Source: Halostella salina
GTDB taxonomy: Archaea; Halobacteriota; Halobacteria; Halobacteriales; Natronoarchaeaceae
NCBI RefSeq assembly: GCF_003675855.1
Contig: NZ_RCIH01000006.1
Span: 215,961-279,960 of the forward strand
DNA: 64,000 bases
Reading direction: 5' to 3'
Of this stretch, positions 16,415-25,208 are shown piece by piece. The notes beneath the pieces are model-generated. The model was not told where the DNA came from. It saw only the letters and a program-made list of their open reading frames with translations, and did no database searches. Each line of letters opens with the position of its first letter. Position 1 is the first letter of the stretch. The position numbers and the translations under genes were made by a program.

Positions 16415-16421
16415 TTTATAT
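16415..16421 (+). promoter_or_regulatory. TATA element of the DUF262 gene
   Basis: TTTATAT is centred about 28 nt before the ATG at 16446, giving a leaderless transcript and deciding the start over the ATG at 16410, which lies upstream of the TATA box. Confidence 0.6.
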
Positions 16422-16445
16422 CACGTTGGGGACAACAACGCCCTC

Positions 16446-18812
16446 ATGCCCGAGGACGCCTACGACATCGGCAACCGCCTCATCGACTACGACGAGGAGA
16501 ACTACGACGAGGACCTGATCTACTACGGGTCGGTGATCGACCTCCTCGCCCAGGACGAGATCGAGATCGCCCAGTACAAGCTGGCGAAGTTCATCGACGA
16601 GTACGAGTTCCAGATCCCCGAGTACCAGCGCAACTACGAGTGGGAGGAACCGCAGTGGGCGGACCTCTGGGCCGAGATAGAGAAGCTGTTCGACGCGTCG
16701 CTGTCGACGAACGGCGAGCAGACGCCTGACGTGTTCTTCGGGTCGATGTTCTTCGCCGAGCGCGGGACCTCCGAAGGGGGCAACACGGACGTGGTTGAGG
16801 TCATCGACGGCCAGCAGCGGCTCACCACCCTCTCTATCTTCTTCAAGGTCGTCGTGGACGCGCTCGACGACCGAAGCCCGGAGAGCAGCGAGTGTCGGCG
16901 GATGGCCGACGCGCTCCGCTCGACGGTCGAGAACATTCTCTACCTGCCGTCGAGCATTCCCGGTCGACAGCGACCGGCGCTGAACCTGAACGAACACAAC
17001 CGCGAGTTCTACGAGGCGCTTGTCGGCGACGAGGCGTCCCGGATGGCGTTCATCCTCGACCGCGAGAGCGTCCACGGCAACCGGCGGCGGCACGCGATCC
17101 GGATCCACGACTACGCCGAACTGCTGAACGTTCCGCCCGAGCGGTACGAGGAGTACGACGACGACAACAGGCATTTCGACAACGCGAACGACCGGATCCT
17201 CCGTGCGTACCGCTACTTCTACGACCGACTGACGAACGCGCTCGACGACACGTTCGACACCGATGACCAGCGCGTACGGGCGCTGACGAACGTCGTCAAC
17301 TACGTGCTCAACTCCTTTATCGTCGGGTACTTCGAGATCACGTCCAACCGGTCCTCGCTGATGATGAACGTGTTCCAGATCCTCAACGACCGGGGGATGA
17401 ACCTGAAGAAGGTCGACATCGTCAGGGCACGGATCGTGAGTCGCCTCCGCGAGAACGGCGAGGAGGGTGCGGCCGACGACATCCGGAAGTTCGAGGCGAT
17501 GATCGAGACGCTGGACAACGACTACGGGGACGTGGAGGACTTCCTCGTCGACTACGTCGCCGCCCGCGAGGACGCGATCAGTTCCAAGACCGATGTCACG
17601 AAGAACTTCCTCGAAGCGTTCGAGCAGAGCAACGGCGGCAATCGGACGATCAGCCCGCTGCTGGATTCGAAGGAGGCGACGCGGGAGTTCCTCGACGACG
17701 TGGAGACGTACTCCGACTACTACCATCGTATCATCGACCCGGACCGCCGGATCGAACTGCGTGACGACGTTCGGGAGGACCGGGCCAACGAAATCATCAC
17801 CCGGTTGAACAAGCTGGGGTACGAGCAGTGGCGACCGCTCGTGTTGCTCGTGTACGGCGAGGTGATGGAGAACGCGACGGAGTCACGCGAGCGGTTCTTC
17901 GTCGACCTGCTGGAGGTCGTCGAGAACGTGAGCTTCCGCGTCTCGCTGACCAACGTCTACCCGAGCAAGCAGGACCCCGTGTACATCGCAGCCTGCCAGT
18001 CGTTCCGGAACCGTCCCTTCGACCGGGAGCTGTTCGAGGAGATCGTCGACGGGATCAAGGACCGGGCACAGCAGCTGTTCTTCGAGTCGTTCATCGACAC
18101 GGTCAACGAGAACTACGACTGGAGCAGCACGTACGCCCGGACGCTCCTCTGGAAGATCACCTCGGAGGCGTTTTACGCGTCCGAGGGGGCCGTCGAAAGC
18201 CGGCTGAACGTCGACAACATCCACCTCGAACACGTCCTCCCGCAGACGCCGATCCGCGACGACGCGCCGGACGGGGACGAGTACGACTGGCTGCGGAACT
18301 TCTTCGAGATAGGGCGTGACGACACGGTCGTCGCCGACATCGTCGAGACGTTGATCGAGGACGAAACGGCCGAGAACCGCGACGAGCGCATCGAGTCGAT
18401 CGCCGGCTACTTCGTCGACGACATCGCCAACATGGTGTTGCTCGAATCCGAGGACAACGTCAGGATCGGCAACAAGCCGTTTTCGGAGAAGGTGCTCGCG
18501 TACTACGACACGACGGACTTCGAGTCGATCCGGGTCAACGAGTACTTCACGACCGACGGCGGCGAGCTCACCGAGACGGAAATCGACCGACTGCGTAGTG
18601 AGGACCCGCCACATTCGCTCGACGACTTCTGGACTCATCGTCGGCTCACTGACCGGAAGACGACGCTCCTCGAACTCGTGCTCGGGTCCGTGCGGTTCGA
18701 CGGGATCCTCGACGAGGAGTTCGAACCCTACGACATCGAGGCGAAGGTGAAACGCGAGTCGGACCGCCGCCTCGGACTGATAGAGGCGAACTACCAGTCG
18801 GTCATCGAGTAG
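16446..18812 (+). CDS. DUF262/DUF1524 GmrSD-like nuclease (type IV restriction)
   Basis: 788 residues. The N-terminal DUF262 domain shows FQIPEYQRNYEWEEPQW near residue 57 and the ParB-like NTPase motif VIDGQQRLTTL at about 119. A long helical middle follows, including an NDRGMNLKKVDIVRARIVSR segment. The C-terminal DUF1524 HNH-type nuclease carries NIHLEHVLPQTP, with His593 and His596 flanking Glu595, and a later IGNKPFSEKV. This is the fused form of GmrS and GmrD, which use NTP hydrolysis to cut DNA with modified bases; the same architecture occurs in the BrxU defence enzyme. No partner methylase is near. Codon use is like the neighbours, so it is not obviously recent. Confidence 0.88.
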   Translation: MPEDAYDIGNRLIDYDEENYDEDLIYYGSVIDLLAQDEIEIAQYKLAKFIDEYEFQIPEYQRNYEWEEPQWADLWAEIEKLFDASLSTNGEQTPDVFFGSMFFAERGTSEGGNTDVVEVIDGQQRLTTLSIFFKVVVDALDDRSPESSECRRMADALRSTVENILYLPSSIPGRQRPALNLNEHNREFYEALVGDEASRMAFILDRESVHGNRRRHAIRIHDYAELLNVPPERYEEYDDDNRHFDNANDRILRAYRYFYDRLTNALDDTFDTDDQRVRALTNVVNYVLNSFIVGYFEITSNRSSLMMNVFQILNDRGMNLKKVDIVRARIVSRLRENGEEGAADDIRKFEAMIETLDNDYGDVEDFLVDYVAAREDAISSKTDVTKNFLEAFEQSNGGNRTISPLLDSKEATREFLDDVETYSDYYHRIIDPDRRIELRDDVREDRANEIITRLNKLGYEQWRPLVLLVYGEVMENATESRERFFVDLLEVVENVSFRVSLTNVYPSKQDPVYIAACQSFRNRPFDRELFEEIVDGIKDRAQQLFFESFIDTVNENYDWSSTYARTLLWKITSEAFYASEGAVESRLNVDNIHLEHVLPQTPIRDDAPDGDEYDWLRNFFEIGRDDTVVADIVETLIEDETAENRDERIESIAGYFVDDIANMVLLESEDNVRIGNKPFSEKVLAYYDTTDFESIRVNEYFTTDGGELTETEIDRLRSEDPPHSLDDFWTHRRLTDRKTTLLELVLGSVRFDGILDEEFEPYDIEAKVKRESDRRLGLIEANYQSVIE

Positions 18813-18830
18813 CGACCGCCGCCGACGGGC

Positions 18831-18836
18831 GTTTTT
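18831..18836 (+). terminator. T6 tract after the DUF262 gene / promoter of mrfB
   Basis: TTTTTT followed by ACCCC lies 19-24 nt after the DUF262 stop and 30 nt before the next ATG. It may end the nuclease transcript and also serve as the TATA-like element of the following gene. Confidence 0.4.
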
Positions 18837-18865
18837 TACCCCTCCGTCCCCACCGATCGACGCGA

Positions 18866-20383
18866 ATGTCACCCCCGCCCCGCGTGACGGTCCTCTCGTC
18901 CGAACTCGTCGAGCGGCTCGACGCCCCGCGGCTCCGCGACGCGCTCGACTACGCCGACCCGGACGCCCTCTGTCTCACGTCGCCGGGCGCGCTCGTCCGG
19001 CTCCGCGCCGTGGCCCCCGACCTGCTCGACGAGTACGGCCCGGCGCTGGTTCCGGGCGGCGGCACCGAGCGCGGTTCGGACGACGCTGCCGACGGCCCGG
19101 CTCACCGCAGCGTCTGCGGCGTCGACCTCGTCGCGGCGTCGGCGGACGACGACCTCGCCGCCGTCGGCGCGCTGGAGCGCGAGGACCGCTTCGACGCGAC
19201 GACGGAGACGTACGTCCTCACCGATCGCCTCGACGTGACGGTCCAGCTGACCGACCTCGAAGCGACGCTGGAGGGGCGCGAGGCGTACCGCGACGCGCTC
19301 TCGCCCGCCGACCTCGACGGCTCGTACACGCACGTCTCGACGGCCGCGCCGGTCGGCTACCACCGCGAGTGGGACGGGCTGACCGTCGCCGGCGCGGACC
19401 CCGACGGCGACGACGCGCCGGGCGGCGAGCGCGGCGGGGACGAGGTACCGACGCTCGTGCTCCACGCCGACGGGACCGTCTGCTCGACCGGTATCGGGAC
19501 GGACCGCCTCGGCATGCGCGCGCTCCCCGAGGTCGGCGAGGTCCGCGCCGAGCGGCTCCGCGAGGCGGGCTATCGGACGCCGGCGGACGTGGCCGACGCG
19601 ACGGTCGCCGACCTGCGCGAGGCCGCGGGGGTCGGGCGCGACACCGCCGGGACGATTCACGACGGCGCTCGGGCGATGGCGGCGGGCGAGGTCGTCCGAG
19701 AGGGCGACGAGTACTTCCCGGACCGGGAGCCCGTGTTCGTCGACATCGAGACGGACGGACTGACGCCGACGGTCGTCTGGCTGATCGGCGTGCTTGACCG
19801 CGCGGGCGAGGAGCGGTACCTCTCCTTCCTGAACCGCGACCCGGACGACCCCGGCCGGGCGGTCGAGGCGTTCGTCTCGTGGTACGCCGCGAACGCCGCC
19901 GGCCGGCCGGTCGTCGCGTACAACGGCCTCTCCTTCGACTTCCCCGCCATCGCCGAGCAGGTCGAGCGCCACTGTCCCGACCTGCTCGACGACTGGGAGT
20001 CGGCGTACACGTTCGACCCGTACCACTGGGCTGTCCGCGACGACAACGCAATTCTGCCGGGGCGGACGGACAAACTCGGCGGCGTGGCCGCCGCGCTGGG
20101 GTGGGACGGCGACGACGCCGGCCTCACCGGCGCGGCGGTCGGTCGCGCCTACCGGCGGTGGATGCGCGAGCGCACGCCCGAGGCCGAACCGGAGTGGGAG
20201 CGCCACGAGCGCTACTGCGAGGACGACGTGCGGGCGCTCGCCCACGTGTACGACGCGCTCGACGCGGCCGGGAGCGAGGGCGGGGGCGGTGGGGAGCGAC
20301 GCGAGACGGACGGGCGCGAGGCCGGCGGGACGGCGACGAGCGAGGCGAACACCACGCAGGGCACGCTGGGTGAGTTCCGATGA
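18866..20383 (+). CDS. mrfB: MrfB/YprB-like RNase H-fold exonuclease
   Basis: 505 residues. The N-terminal 200 residues are lineage-specific. A helix-hairpin-helix region (LPEVGEVRAERLREAGYRTP, about 215-260) follows, then a DnaQ-type 3'-5' exonuclease: motif I DIETDG at 293, motif II YNGLSFDFP at about 352, motif III YCEDDVRA at 450. This matches Bacillus YprB (MrfB), the nuclease that works with the YprA (MrfA) helicase in removing mitomycin-induced interstrand crosslinks. The stop overlaps the mrfA start (ATGA), and the order is nuclease then helicase. The Asp/Glu-rich C-terminal tail is typical for haloarchaea. Confidence 0.82.
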   Translation: MSPPPRVTVLSSELVERLDAPRLRDALDYADPDALCLTSPGALVRLRAVAPDLLDEYGPALVPGGGTERGSDDAADGPAHRSVCGVDLVAASADDDLAAVGALEREDRFDATTETYVLTDRLDVTVQLTDLEATLEGREAYRDALSPADLDGSYTHVSTAAPVGYHREWDGLTVAGADPDGDDAPGGERGGDEVPTLVLHADGTVCSTGIGTDRLGMRALPEVGEVRAERLREAGYRTPADVADATVADLREAAGVGRDTAGTIHDGARAMAAGEVVREGDEYFPDREPVFVDIETDGLTPTVVWLIGVLDRAGEERYLSFLNRDPDDPGRAVEAFVSWYAANAAGRPVVAYNGLSFDFPAIAEQVERHCPDLLDDWESAYTFDPYHWAVRDDNAILPGRTDKLGGVAAALGWDGDDAGLTGAAVGRAYRRWMRERTPEAEPEWERHERYCEDDVRALAHVYDALDAAGSEGGGGGERRETDGREAGGTATSEANTTQGTLGEFR

Positions 20384-22788
20384 GCGACGCCGAGGGGTGG
20401 AGCGAGCGCGCGGACGTGCTATCGCCCGACCACCTCCGCGAGCGGTTCCCCGGCTACGAGGACCAGATCGAACACGTCGCGACCCAGCCCGCCGCCGACG
20501 CCGAGTACGTCGACGCGGAGTCCGTGCTCGGCGCGGAACTGGCCGACGCGCTCGGCCACGACCTGTACACGCACCAGGCCGCGGCGATAGCGCGCCTGCT
20601 CGACGGCGAGAACGTCGCTGTCGCCACGTCGACGGCCTCCGGCAAGACGTACGTGTACGCCCTCTACTTCGCGCTGCTGAAGCGCCGCGACCCGGACGCC
20701 CGCGCGCTGTTTTGCTACCCCACGAAGGCGCTGTCCCGCGACCAGGAGCGCGCGCTGAACGACCTGTACGACGATCTGGGGATGGATGTCACCGTGGCGG
20801 TGTACGACGGCGACACGCCGCGGAACCGCCGCCGGGCGATCCGGGAGAACGCGGACGTGGTCGTCTCGAACTTCGCGGGGGTCAACGTGTATCTCAACCA
20901 CCACCGGAAGTGGCGCGACGCCTTTGCGAACTGCCGCCTGCTTGCGGTCGACGAGTCCCACAGCTACACCGGCGTCCACGGGATGCACGTCGCCTGGACG
21001 CTCCGCCGCCTCCGGCGCGTCCTCGACTACTACGGGAGCGACCCACGGATCGTCTGCACGACAGCGACCATCGGCAACCCCGTCGAGCACGCCGAGGCCC
21101 TGACCGGCGCGCCGTTCGTCGCCGTCGACGACGACGGCAGCCCGCACGGCCGCCGGCGGATCGTCCTCTGGGACCCGCCGTTCGAGGACGACGCCCTCGA
21201 CGAGTTCGACATCGACGAGTTCCTCGGCGCGAAGCGCAGCGCCAACGACGAGGCCGCCGGCGTGCTCGCGCACCTCGGCCTCAACGGCGTCCAGACGCTC
21301 ACCTTCGCCCGCTCCCGGCAGGGCGTCGAACTGGCGGCGAAGGCCGCGGAGCGCGCGGCCGGCGAACATCCGTCCGACGGCTACCTCTCGGTCGAGCCGT
21401 ACCACGCGGGCCACGGGAAGGAGAGCCGCCGCGGCACGGAACACCGACTCAAGTCAGGTGATCTGGACGGCGTCGTCTCGACGACCGCGCTCGAACTCGG
21501 CATCGACGTGGGGTCGGTCGACGCCGCCGTGACCGCGGGCTACCCCGGGACGCGCCAGTCGTTCTTCCAGCAGATCGGGCGGGCGGGCCGCGGGACGGCC
21601 GACGCGCTCGGCGTGCTGGTCGCGCGGGCCGACGCCATCGACCAGTACGTGCTGGACAACCCCGACTACCTGCTCGGCGAGGCCATGGAGGACGCGGTCG
21701 TCGACCTCGACAACGACGCCGTGTACGCCCGCCACCTGCTGTGTGCCGCCGCGGAACTCCCGCTCGACCGCGACGACGCCCGCTGGTTCGGCGGCGCGGA
21801 CCGGCTGGAGCGCGCCGTCGAGATGTGGAAAGACGCCGGGCGGTTCGTCGGCCACCTCGACCACGGCGTCCAGTACGACGGCCCGCCGCGGCCGCAGGCC
21901 GACATCTCGATGTACGCCGCCTCGGGCGAGACGTTCGAGTTGCGCTGCGAGAACGGCGAGATCGACATGGAGCCGATCGACCGCCAGCGCGCCTACCGTG
22001 ACTTCCACCCCGGCGCGCTCGCGCTCCACGACGGCGTTCAGTACGAGGTAACGGAGCTGGTCGAGGCCGCCCCGCGCCCCCACGTCACGGTCCGCGAGGT
22101 CCGGACGAACGAGTACACGCGGACCCAGTCCGAGAAGAGCGTCTCGGAGATCGAGCGCGAGCGCGTCCGCGACCTGGGCGGCGGCTACCGCCTCTGTTTC
22201 GGCACCGGAACCGTGTCCGTCCACTACAGCCACTACGAGCGGATCGACGTGTCCACCGGGAAGCCGAAGGGGCCGCCCGAGCCGACCGGCCTCCCGCCGG
22301 TCGACCTGCGGACCCAGCTCATGTGGGTCGAGACGCCCCGGAACCTGTTCGAGCGCGTCGTCGACGCGGTGCCCGACGAGCAGCTGGCGGAGCCGTCCGG
22401 CGCGGCGTCGCTCGGCACGAAGGAGTGGACGTTCCTCGGCGGCCTCCACGGAGCCGAGCACGCGATGATCAAGCTCGCGCCCCTCGAACTCCGGCTGGAC
22501 AAGGGCGACATGGGCGGCCTGAGCGTCAACCGCCACCCCGAGACGGGCGTGCCGACGTGGTTCATCCACGACACCGTCGAGGGCGGCATCGGCTTCGCGA
22601 AGGGGATCTACGAGCACGCCGGGGCCGTCATGGAGCGGACCCGCGAGCGCATCGCCGACTGCGACTGCGGCGGCGTCAACGGCTGCCCGGCCTGCCTGAT
22701 GGACGTGCAGTGTGGCAACGGGAACGAACCGCTCCACGCGCCCGCGACGGTCGAGATACTCGACGCCGTGCTGGAGCGACTGGACTGA
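20380..22788 (+). CDS. mrfA: MrfA/YprA-like DEXH helicase with DUF1998
   Basis: 802 residues. Superfamily 2 helicase: Walker A ASGKT at 86-90, Walker B DESH at 191, motif III TTATIGNP, motif VI QQIGRAGRG at 397. The C-terminal DUF1998 (MZB) domain ends in a Cys cluster CDCGGVNGCPACLMDVQC at about 764-781, which binds zinc in MrfA and is needed for repair there. Length and order match YprA. It is translationally coupled to the exonuclease gene upstream. DUF1998 also occurs in DISARM protein DrmB, but there it is not fused to this helicase. Probable role: crosslink or bulky-lesion repair. Confidence 0.88.
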   Translation: MSDAEGWSERADVLSPDHLRERFPGYEDQIEHVATQPAADAEYVDAESVLGAELADALGHDLYTHQAAAIARLLDGENVAVATSTASGKTYVYALYFALLKRRDPDARALFCYPTKALSRDQERALNDLYDDLGMDVTVAVYDGDTPRNRRRAIRENADVVVSNFAGVNVYLNHHRKWRDAFANCRLLAVDESHSYTGVHGMHVAWTLRRLRRVLDYYGSDPRIVCTTATIGNPVEHAEALTGAPFVAVDDDGSPHGRRRIVLWDPPFEDDALDEFDIDEFLGAKRSANDEAAGVLAHLGLNGVQTLTFARSRQGVELAAKAAERAAGEHPSDGYLSVEPYHAGHGKESRRGTEHRLKSGDLDGVVSTTALELGIDVGSVDAAVTAGYPGTRQSFFQQIGRAGRGTADALGVLVARADAIDQYVLDNPDYLLGEAMEDAVVDLDNDAVYARHLLCAAAELPLDRDDARWFGGADRLERAVEMWKDAGRFVGHLDHGVQYDGPPRPQADISMYAASGETFELRCENGEIDMEPIDRQRAYRDFHPGALALHDGVQYEVTELVEAAPRPHVTVREVRTNEYTRTQSEKSVSEIERERVRDLGGGYRLCFGTGTVSVHYSHYERIDVSTGKPKGPPEPTGLPPVDLRTQLMWVETPRNLFERVVDAVPDEQLAEPSGAASLGTKEWTFLGGLHGAEHAMIKLAPLELRLDKGDMGGLSVNRHPETGVPTWFIHDTVEGGIGFAKGIYEHAGAVMERTRERIADCDCGGVNGCPACLMDVQCGNGNEPLHAPATVEILDAVLERLD

Positions 22789-22875
22789 GCCCCGTGCGGC
22801 GCTCGCGCCGACCGCCGCCCCCGTGCGAACACGTTCGGCGAAACCCGCCAGTGGCGCGGCCCCATCGAGTTGCCT

Positions 22876-23076
22876 GTGTCACGAGCGAACGGCTCCGGGC
22901 GACCGCTGGCGGGACTGGTCCGGGCCGCGGCCGGGAATCCGGGGTACGCACTCGGCGTCGCCGGACTCGTGCTGGGGGCCGGCGTCGCCGGAGCAGAGGG
23001 TGCCTGCTTCGGCGCGCTCGTCGGTTTCTTCGCCGGGAAGTCGCTGCTGAGCACGCTCTGGGCGGTCGGTCGCTGA
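22876..23076 (+). CDS. Small glycine/alanine-rich membrane protein (putative)
   Basis: 66 residues from a GTG start, with one or two hydrophobic helices (GYALGVAGLVLGAGVAGAEG and CFGALVGFFAGKSLLSTLWA). It resembles a glycine-zipper-like membrane peptide. A TTG two codons upstream is an alternative start. No family recognised; the coding call rests on composition and frame only. Confidence 0.45.
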   Translation: MSRANGSGRPLAGLVRAAAGNPGYALGVAGLVLGAGVAGAEGACFGALVGFFAGKSLLSTLWAVGR

Positions 23077-23178
23077 GCGGGACGGGAGCGTCGCCGTCGC
23101 GATCGGATCGAGCGCGGGCGAGCGCCGCTGTTCGCCCGTAGCGTGTCCCTTTTGGTTCCGTGGTCCTCCGGGACTGGT

Positions 23179-24318
23179 ATGCAGAACGTCGACGCCGCCG
23201 GCCTCGGGATCGGCGACGACCATCCGCCGCGGATCATGGGCGTGCTGAACGTCAGCGAGGAGTCGCCGTACGACCCCTCGGTGTACGACGACCCCGCCGA
23301 GGCGGCGGCGTACGTCGACGAGGCGCTGATCGGCGAGGGCGCGGACATCGTCGACGTGGGGCTGGAGTCGGCGAACAAGCGGTTCGAGGTGCTCTCCGCC
23401 GAGGAGGAGCTCGACCGGCTCGACACCGCCGTCGCGGCGATGGAGCAGACGAGCGGCGACGCCGTCTTTTCCATCGAGACGCGCTACGCCGAGGTGGCCG
23501 ACGCGGCGCTCTCGCGGGGGTTCGATATGGTCAACGACATCTGCGGCTTCGCGGACCCCGAGATGCCCGCGGTCTGTCGGGAGCACGACGTCGCTGTCGC
23601 CAAGATGGCCAGCCCCCCGGACCTCGAACGCCCCGGCGCGGTCGAGGAGGTCGACGACATCTACGACGCGCTGACGCGCAACGGCCTCACCGACAAGACG
23701 ATCATCGACCCGGCATTCGGCGGGTGGAGCGAGGACAAGACCCTCGAACACGACCGCGAGACCTTCCGCCGCCTGCGCGAGTTCCGCGGGCTGGACCGCC
23801 CGCTCCTCGTCTCGATCAACCGCAAGAACTTCCTGAAGGAGGTCGCCGGCCGGTCGACCGAGGAGGCGCTCCCCGTCAGCCTCGCCGCCACCTCGATGGC
23901 CGTCGAGCGCGGCGCGCACGTCGTCCGGACGCACGACGTGGCCGAGACGCGCGACGCCGCGCTCATCGGGAAGGAGTTCGCGCGGGACCGACTCCGCGAC
24001 GGCGACGACGTGACCGTCGAGGAACTCGACGTGACGACCGTCGGCGAGGCGCGGCGACACCTGGAGCGACTCGGCGTCGACCCGGACGCCGCCACCGACT
24101 GTACGGTGCGGGTGTTCGAACTCGACGGGCTGGCCGACGAGACGGCGGCGGCGCTGTCGACGGCCGCCGCGGACCGGGACGCGACGTTCGTCGACGGTCG
24201 CGATGGCGCGCTGCTGGCCGGGACGCCCGCCGAAATCGCGGGCGTCACCGCCGCCGTCGCCGAGCGTGCCCCGGATTTCCGGGCGACCGAACGGCGCATT
24301 CGGGACGCTCTCAGCTAA
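23179..24318 (+). CDS. folP: Dihydropteroate synthase-like protein
   Basis: 379 residues, TIM-barrel of the pterin-binding family with an extra C-terminal domain of about 110 residues. The family landmarks are modified: MGVLNVSEESPY replaces the usual N-V-T-P-D-S-F loop, GADIVDVGLESANKRF replaces the G-G-E-S-T-R-P-G loop, while MVNDICGF, IIDPAFGG and SINRKNF are retained. The next gene is mptE, which makes 6-hydroxymethyl-dihydropterin diphosphate, the substrate of DHPS, so a folate or related pterin pathway role is strongly indicated. The altered loops suggest a different aryl-amine substrate or chemistry. The start MQNVDAAG at 23179 is the conserved-looking one. Confidence 0.8.
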   Translation: MQNVDAAGLGIGDDHPPRIMGVLNVSEESPYDPSVYDDPAEAAAYVDEALIGEGADIVDVGLESANKRFEVLSAEEELDRLDTAVAAMEQTSGDAVFSIETRYAEVADAALSRGFDMVNDICGFADPEMPAVCREHDVAVAKMASPPDLERPGAVEEVDDIYDALTRNGLTDKTIIDPAFGGWSEDKTLEHDRETFRRLREFRGLDRPLLVSINRKNFLKEVAGRSTEEALPVSLAATSMAVERGAHVVRTHDVAETRDAALIGKEFARDRLRDGDDVTVEELDVTTVGEARRHLERLGVDPDAATDCTVRVFELDGLADETAAALSTAAADRDATFVDGRDGALLAGTPAEIAGVTAAVAERAPDFRATERRIRDALS

Positions 24319-24331
24319 GAGAAAACTTATG

Positions 24332-24376
24332 CCGGATGGCTGTGAAAGCCCGCGTGGTAGCCGGAAGGGCATCCGG
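24332..24376 (+). ncRNA. Structured leader upstream of mptE (putative)
   Basis: CCGGATG (24332-24338) pairs with CATCCGG (24370-24376). Inside are GGCT-GTGAA-AGCC and a GCCC/GGGC pair, so a branched fold is possible. It lies between a TATA-like AAAACTTAT (24322-24330) and the mptE start. It may be an untranslated leader with regulatory structure or a small RNA; no known riboswitch motif is recognised. Confidence 0.3.
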
Positions 24377-24450
24377 GTAGGGGTACACGGACGCCACTCC
24401 GGCTCACGAAACTACGGGATCCTGACGACGCTATCTCCCCAGCGACAGCT

Positions 24451-25137
24451 ATGAACTTCGACGAGTGGAACCCCGTCTACGAGGCGATCCTCGCCGACTT
24501 CGGCTTCGACCGGACGGCCGACGAGCGCGCCCGCGACCTGCTCGCGGACCTCGCGGAGCCGTTCGACGAGGCCCGCCTGCCGCCGTTCGCGGGGGCGACC
24601 GTCGCCATCGCCGGAGCCGGCCCCTCGCTCGGGGACGAACTTGCCGCGGCCCGCGAGGCCGACGTGGTGGTCGCCGCGTCGACGGCGGCGGACGTGCTCG
24701 CGGAGGCGGGCGTCGAGGTGGACCTGATGACGACGGATCTCGACAAGAACGTCGACACCGCCGTCGCGCTCTCGGAGCGTGGCGTCCCGGTCGCGGTCCA
24801 CGCGCACGGCGACAACGTCCCGGCGGTTCGCTCGGCCGTCCCGCGGTTCGCCGACGAGTTCCTCCTGCCGACGACGCAGGCCGAACCCGTCGGCCCGGTC
24901 CGGAATTTCGGCGGGTTCACGGACGGCGACCGCGCCGCCTTCCTCGCGGACCACTTCGGGGCCGCCGAACTCCGGTTCCCGGGGTGGTCGTTCGACGACC
25001 CCGCGGTGGACGACCTGAAGGCCCGAAAACTGGACTGGGCCGAACGGCTGCTCCGGTGGCTCGAACGCCGCCGCGACGAGCGGTTCGCGGTGCTGGACGG
25101 CCGGCGCGGCGGTATCGAACCCGTGCCGGGCGCGTAA
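24451..25137 (+). CDS. mptE: 6-hydroxymethylpterin diphosphokinase MptE
   Basis: 228 residues of the DUF115/MptE family, which transfers diphosphate from ATP to 6-hydroxymethyl-7,8-dihydropterin in archaeal folate and methanopterin synthesis. Characteristic segments are MNFDEWNPVYEAILADFGFD at the start, the nucleotide-binding VAIAGAGPSLGDEL, DLMTTDLDKNVDTAVAL and FAVLDGRRGGIEPVP at the end. It follows the DHPS-like gene by 132 bp, which includes a candidate structured leader and its own TATA-like element. Confidence 0.9.
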   Translation: MNFDEWNPVYEAILADFGFDRTADERARDLLADLAEPFDEARLPPFAGATVAIAGAGPSLGDELAAAREADVVVAASTAADVLAEAGVEVDLMTTDLDKNVDTAVALSERGVPVAVHAHGDNVPAVRSAVPRFADEFLLPTTQAEPVGPVRNFGGFTDGDRAAFLADHFGAAELRFPGWSFDDPAVDDLKARKLDWAERLLRWLERRRDERFAVLDGRRGGIEPVPGA

Positions 25138-25208
25138 TCCGCCGCGCGGACGCCGCGGACGGGGTTCCACCGGGTTTATGTGTAGTCGCTGACGAGACCG
25201 ACGCACGA

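Noticed and set aside
24331..24390. H/ACA or C/D box small RNA before mptE
   Set aside because: No clear C/D boxes and no ACA at the right distance from a hairpin; only a general structured leader can be proposed.
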